Shown here: positions 60,286 to 64,000 of the stretch, piece after piece
How the letters are laid out: each line of letters begins with the position of its first letter
How positions within the stretch are numbered: the stretch's first letter is position 1
From: Bryobacter sp964387685
GTDB lineage: Bacteria; Acidobacteriota; Terriglobia; Bryobacterales; Bryobacteraceae
Reading direction: 5' to 3'
Assembly (NCBI GenBank): GCA_964387685.1
Contig: CAYLXK010000019.1
Coordinates: forward strand, 1-64,000
DNA length: 64,000 nt
The notes under the pieces: model-generated
Told to the model about the DNA's origin: nothing
What the model saw: only the letters and a program-made list of their open reading frames with translations
Database searches by the model: none
Translations under genes and position numbers: made by a program

Positions 60286-61668
60286 ATGAGCATCAGCTTT
60301 GATCCCCGGAATCTGCTCGCCAAGATGGTGGGCAATGAGAATGGCTTGACGGAGGCGGAGATTGCAGCCGCCCGGCCCAAGGCCCTGAAGGCGCTGGAAG
60401 GATTCCGCCAGCAATGGGAAGAGGGGAAGTATGGCTTTCCGGATCTGCCGGGCGACAAGGAGCTGATCAACGAAGCGGCGGCTATGGCCAAGCGGCTAGC
60501 CGGCACCTACGACACGGTGTGTGTGGTGGGTATTGGAGGAAGTGCGTTGGGTTGTTGGGCGCTGGATTGCGCGATGCGGGGGCCGCACCCGGTGCAGGCG
60601 GCGTTTTCGGTGAAGAATCCGCGGCTGGTGATTTTGGACAACGTGGACCCGGACTTTGTAACGCAGGCTCTCGAAAGCATGACGCCAAAGAAGACGGTGG
60701 TGGTAGTGATCGCCAAGAGCGGCTCGACGGCCGAGACCATGGGGACGTTCCTAATTGTGCGGGAGTGGCTGATGGCGGCGCTGGGCAAGAAAGCCGCGCA
60801 GAGAATTGTGGCGGTGACGAGCGAGGGGCGCGGGGATTTGAAGCTGCTGGCGACGCGCGAAGAGTACACGACCTTCCATATTCCGGAGAACGTGGGTGGA
60901 CGCTTTAGCGTGTTTTCGGCGGTGGGACTGGTGCCCGCGGCGTTGACGGGCGTGAATATCAAGAAGCTGTGCCGGGGGGCGGCCGAGATGACGGCGGCGT
61001 GCTGGAGCGAGGATTTCGAGACGAATCTGGCGCTCTCGGCGGCGTTGCATCACTGGTTGATCTGGACGAAGAAAGGCAAGACGATCCAGGTGGCGTTCCC
61101 GTATTCGAACTATCTGTGGGGTACGGCCTTCTGGTTCCGCCAGCTTTGGGCGGAGAGCTTGGGCAAAGCGAAAGACAAGAGCGGCGCGACGGTGCATGTG
61201 GGGCAAACACCGGTGGCCGCGCTGGGCACGACGGACCAGCACAGCCAGGTGCAGCTCTATATGGAAGGGCCGAACGATAAGGTGTTCAGCTTCTGGGTGG
61301 TGGAGAAGACCAAGAAGCAGGCGAAGATCCCGAAGGCGAAGTTGGGTCTGGACGGCTTTGACTATTTAGGCGGGAAGCCGCTGGCGAAGCTAATCGACGC
61401 CGAGCGGAGAGCGACGGAGGCGGCGCTGGCCAGCAACGGGCGTCCGAATTGCTCGTTCAGCCTGGAGAAGGTGGACGAGGAGCACGTGGGCGGATTCCTG
61501 CAGATGATGGAGTTCGAGACGGCTTTCATGGGCGAATTGTTGAACATTAACGCCTTTGACCAGGAAGGCGTGGAACTGGGCAAGAAGTTCACCTACGCGT
61601 TGATGGGGCGGAAGGGCTGGGATGAATTCAGCGAACGATTCGCGGCCTACGAGACCAAGCGGGGTTGA
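60286..61668 (+). CDS. pgi: glucose-6-phosphate isomerase
   Basis: V-V-G-I-G-G-S-A-L-G near residue 80 and A-K-S-G-S-T-A-E-T-M near 145 are the phosphate-binding SIS elements. G-G-R-F-S-V-F-S-A-V-G-L and the later Q-H-S-Q-V-Q-L-Y-M-E-G fit the bacterial short-form PGI. 460 residues is normal for this type. It interconverts glucose-6-phosphate and fructose-6-phosphate. A good AGGAGG site precedes the ATG. The next gene starts inside its last 47 bases. Confidence 0.94.
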   Translation: MSISFDPRNLLAKMVGNENGLTEAEIAAARPKALKALEGFRQQWEEGKYGFPDLPGDKELINEAAAMAKRLAGTYDTVCVVGIGGSALGCWALDCAMRGPHPVQAAFSVKNPRLVILDNVDPDFVTQALESMTPKKTVVVVIAKSGSTAETMGTFLIVREWLMAALGKKAAQRIVAVTSEGRGDLKLLATREEYTTFHIPENVGGRFSVFSAVGLVPAALTGVNIKKLCRGAAEMTAACWSEDFETNLALSAALHHWLIWTKKGKTIQVAFPYSNYLWGTAFWFRQLWAESLGKAKDKSGATVHVGQTPVAALGTTDQHSQVQLYMEGPNDKVFSFWVVEKTKKQAKIPKAKLGLDGFDYLGGKPLAKLIDAERRATEAALASNGRPNCSFSLEKVDEEHVGGFLQMMEFETAFMGELLNINAFDQEGVELGKKFTYALMGRKGWDEFSERFAAYETKRG

Positions 61669-62431
61669 TCTGAGTGCGGTCCGCTTTGGTAGCGGCGGGC
61701 GGCGCGTAGTTTTCCTGCATGGTTTGACGCGCGGGGCGATGAGCTGTGAGCCCCTGCTGGGGGCCTGGGGTGAAACCTGGGCGCTGGACCATGCCGGGCA
61801 CGGGGCGAGCGAACGCCTGCCGCGCTACCGGGCGGTGGACTACTCCGGGCCGGTAATCGATTGGATGGAGGCGAATGTCCAGGAGCCCGTGTGGCTATAT
61901 GGGCATTCGCTGGGGGCGATGGTGGCACCGCTGGCAGCGGCGGCCCTACCGGAACGCGTCATCGGAATGGTGCTAGAGGACCCACCGTTTTCGACCATGG
62001 GGCCGAGGGTGAGGGAGACGGACTGGTTTCCCTACTTTGAGGCTATTGCGCCCAAGCTTGGAACTTGGATGTCGCCCGAAGAATTGGGCGAACTGAACTA
62101 TCGCTCGCTGGACGGGCGAACGGTGCGGCTGCAGGATAGCCGGCCGCGGGAGATGCTGGAGCGGATGTGCGCTTTCTGGGGCATGGTAGACCCGAAAATC
62201 CTGGACGAAGTGCTGGCGGGACGTTGGATGGAGGGCTATGAATGGCCGGGGTTGCGGCATCCGGCGCTCGTGTTCCAAGCCGATCCCGCGATGGGCGGGA
62301 TGTTGCGCAACGAAGACGCGCCGGAAGGGGCGACTTTGCATCGGCTGGAGGGGGTGGGGCATCTGGCGCATTGGGCGAGGCCGGACTTGGTGAGGGCGGC
62401 CGTGGGGCGATTTATGGAGGAGTTTGGGTGA
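61622..62431 (+). CDS. alpha/beta hydrolase, 269 aa
   Basis: The core is V-F-L-H-G-L-T-R-G near residue 30, A-L-D-H-A-G-H-G-A-S, and the nucleophile elbow Y-G-H-S-L-G-A near 93. The acid lies near F-Q-A-D-P and the base is H in G-V-G-H-L-A-H-W. Starting at 61622 makes it overlap pgi by 47 bases; there is no other ATG, GTG or TTG before the fold begins, so this start is probably right. The substrate is unknown. It overlaps the next gene by 4 bases (GTGA). Confidence 0.83.
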   Translation: MNSANDSRPTRPSGVDLSAVRFGSGGRRVVFLHGLTRGAMSCEPLLGAWGETWALDHAGHGASERLPRYRAVDYSGPVIDWMEANVQEPVWLYGHSLGAMVAPLAAAALPERVIGMVLEDPPFSTMGPRVRETDWFPYFEAIAPKLGTWMSPEELGELNYRSLDGRTVRLQDSRPREMLERMCAFWGMVDPKILDEVLAGRWMEGYEWPGLRHPALVFQADPAMGGMLRNEDAPEGATLHRLEGVGHLAHWARPDLVRAAVGRFMEEFG

Positions 62432-64000
62432 GGGAACGAGTCCTCGAACTGGGCTTGTTTAGCGTACTGGGGATCGCGCTAGGAACGGAAGCGCTGGGCG
62501 CGCTGGGGGCGATTTCGTTTTGGCCGGTCAGCTTGCTGTGGTTAGGGATGGCGGTGGGGTCGGTGTGGCGGCTGCGCGGGGTGAAGCTCGAACTGGAGAG
62601 GGACTGGGTGGTGCAGGTGTGCCTGGCGGGCATTACGCTTGTGTGGGTGCTGGAAGGGGTGGCGGCGCTGGCGGCGCCACCGAATTCGGCGGACGCCATG
62701 GCGTACCACATGCCGCGGATTGTCTACTGGATGCAGCAGAAGAGCGTGGCGAACTTTGCGACGCAGTATTTGAACCAGATCATGCTGCAGCCGCTGTTTG
62801 AGTATGTGGCGATGCACTTTCAGGTGCTGACGGGCGGGGACAGTCTGGCGAACGCGGTGGCCTGGCTCTCGACGGGCGGATATGTACTGGCGGCGAGCCT
62901 GGTGGCGCAAAAAGTAGGCGCGGGGCTGCGCGGGCAGGCGTTGGCGGCGTTGGCGGCGGCGACCTTACCCAATGGAATCTTGCAGGCGAGCAGTATGAAG
63001 AACGAGGCGCTACTGGCTTTCCTGATGCTCTCGGCGATTTACTACGGCTACGAGAAGAGAGACTGGCATTGCGGGGTGGCGGTGGGCCTGGCGTGTTTGA
63101 CAAAGGGCACGGCGTACCTGTTCGCGTGGCCAATCGTCTTTCTGATTCGAGGGCGGGCGCTGCCGCAGGTGGCGGTGGCGGCGCTGGTGATCAATGGGGC
63201 TTTTTATACGCGGAATATCGATTTGAGCGGTTCGCCGTTGGGATTCGATTCGGCCAATGCCGATGGGGTCTACGTGTGGAAGAACGAGCCGTTGGGGGTG
63301 AAGGCGCTGGTGTCGAACGCGATCCGGCACGCGACGGAACACTTGGGTGGACCGAATCGAGGGTGGAACGCGTGGCTCTACGCGAAGGCGTCCGGGCTAC
63401 ACGGGCGTTTGGGGATCAACCCGTATGAGGAGGGTACGACTTGGCCCTTTACGCGCTGGGAAGCGCCGAGCTATTCGATCCACGAGGGGGATCTGAATAA
63501 TCGCTGGCATTTGCTGCTGGGATTGGCGGCGCTGGGTTATGCGATCGTGAGGAAGGCGGGGCCCGTGGTGCGGTTGGGCCTAGTGGTGGCGCTGGCGGGA
63601 GCGGGGATTTGCTTCTATTTGAAGTGGCAACCTTCGATGGTGAGGATGTGGCTGCCGTTGTTTGCGGTGCTGGCGGCGGCCATTGGATGGTGGGCGGGGA
63701 AGTGGCCGGGCGTATTGCAGGCGGCCTTGGCCCTGGCGCTTGTCTACCAGGGCCGGCACATGCTAACGCGGAACGCGATTCGGCCGCTGGCGGGGGAGCA
63801 AAGCATTTTTCTGAGCAGCCGGAATGAACTGCGGATGCGGGATATGGTGGGGTGGAAGGTGGCGGCGGACTACGAGAAGGTGATGGGGCAATTGGACGAG
63901 AGCGGGTGCAAGACGGTGGCCTTCGACATTTCGTATTTTCAACTCGAGTATCCGATCCAGGCCCGGCTGCTGGAAAGGGATCGGGCTTACCGCTTTGTGC
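62428..64000 (+). CDS. polytopic glycosyltransferase-like membrane protein, cut by the window end
   Basis: A GTG at 62428 overlaps the previous stop and opens a frame of at least 524 codons with no stop to the last base. There are many hydrophobic helices (E-A-L-G-A-L-G-A-I-S-F-W; G-L-A-A-L-G-Y-A-I-V; V-L-Q-A-A-L-A-L-A-L-V-Y). The first external loop contains N-S-A-D-A-M-A-Y-H-M-P-R-I-V-Y-W, with the acidic Asp and histidine placed as in the GT39/ArnT-like (dolichyl-mannose-type) family. It may transfer a sugar from a lipid donor. The carboxy end is missing, so the family call is moderate. Confidence 0.75.
   Translation, partial: MRERVLELGLFSVLGIALGTEALGALGAISFWPVSLLWLGMAVGSVWRLRGVKLELERDWVVQVCLAGITLVWVLEGVAALAAPPNSADAMAYHMPRIVYWMQQKSVANFATQYLNQIMLQPLFEYVAMHFQVLTGGDSLANAVAWLSTGGYVLAASLVAQKVGAGLRGQALAALAAATLPNGILQASSMKNEALLAFLMLSAIYYGYEKRDWHCGVAVGLACLTKGTAYLFAWPIVFLIRGRALPQVAVAALVINGAFYTRNIDLSGSPLGFDSANADGVYVWKNEPLGVKALVSNAIRHATEHLGGPNRGWNAWLYAKASGLHGRLGINPYEEGTTWPFTRWEAPSYSIHEGDLNNRWHLLLGLAALGYAIVRKAGPVVRLGLVVALAGAGICFYLKWQPSMVRMWLPLFAVLAAAIGWWAGKWPGVLQAALALALVYQGRHMLTRNAIRPLAGEQSIFLSSRNELRMRDMVGWKVAADYEKVMGQLDESGCKTVAFDISYFQLEYPIQARLLERDRAYRFV

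Overview
The window comes from a high-GC bacterial chromosome and most resembles the Acidobacteriota, order Bryobacterales (Solibacter/Bryobacter/Paludibaculum-like). Taxon-pointing features are a YVTN propeller/cytochrome protein that ends in the carboxy-terminal domain typical of Solibacter proteins (TIGR03437-like), a very large Oar-like TonB receptor with a carboxypeptidase-regulatory amino-terminal domain, a CadC-type winged helix fused to an enzyme, FtsX/MacB-like permeases, and many secreted proteins. The taxon is inferred from gene families; there is no rRNA gene to confirm it.

Layout. 0-9 kb: tRNA-Asn, two small coupled genes, aceE, then an accessory island. The island holds a Panacea antitoxin/toxin pair, a decayed second copy of the aceE 3' end joined to a tRNA-Asn 3' half, an AIPR-family gene, a small antitoxin-like gene, a PD-(D/E)XK nuclease-like gene, and a DUF4258/YgiT zinc-finger pair. 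The AIPR part is visibly richer in A and T than the rest. 9-21 kb: a propeller/cytochrome protein, a three-domain regulator/hydrolase, and a tightly overlapping run of sugar genes (Gfo/Idh/MocA oxidoreductase, four glycosyltransferases, an MFS transporter, a GNAT acetyltransferase).

21-33 kb: SRPBCC proteins with an ArsR-type regulator, an NtrC-type response regulator, a cupin-hemerythrin protein, a PAS histidine kinase, and a cbb3-type cytochrome oxidase operon (ccoS-ccoN-ccoO-ccoP-ccoI, a membrane protein, then the kinase, all overlapping), followed upstream by msrAB. Hemerythrin, PAS kinase and cbb3 oxidase together suggest oxygen- or redox-responsive respiration. 33-48 kb: a Lys/Ala repeat protein, an NTF2-like protein, the TonB receptor, a gluzincin-type protein, a GAF-ANTAR antiterminator, a YheT-type hydrolase, two FtsX/MacB-like permeases, a sialidase and a PQQ-dependent dehydrogenase.

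48-64 kb: a four-gene terminase-like cassette with the ATPase and nuclease on separate overlapping genes, a sulfatase, then a dense + strand run of housekeeping genes (rnr, a DUF255 thioredoxin-fold protein, tpx, an M24 aminopeptidase, accB, accC, pgi, an alpha/beta hydrolase) and a polytopic glycosyltransferase-like gene that runs off the window end and is open through base 64000.

The + strand is C-rich in the first ~15 kb and G-rich after ~42 kb regardless of gene direction, so strand composition changes sign inside the window. The best candidates for something undescribed are the AIPR/small protein/nuclease unit inside the defence island and the stand-alone split-terminase cassette.
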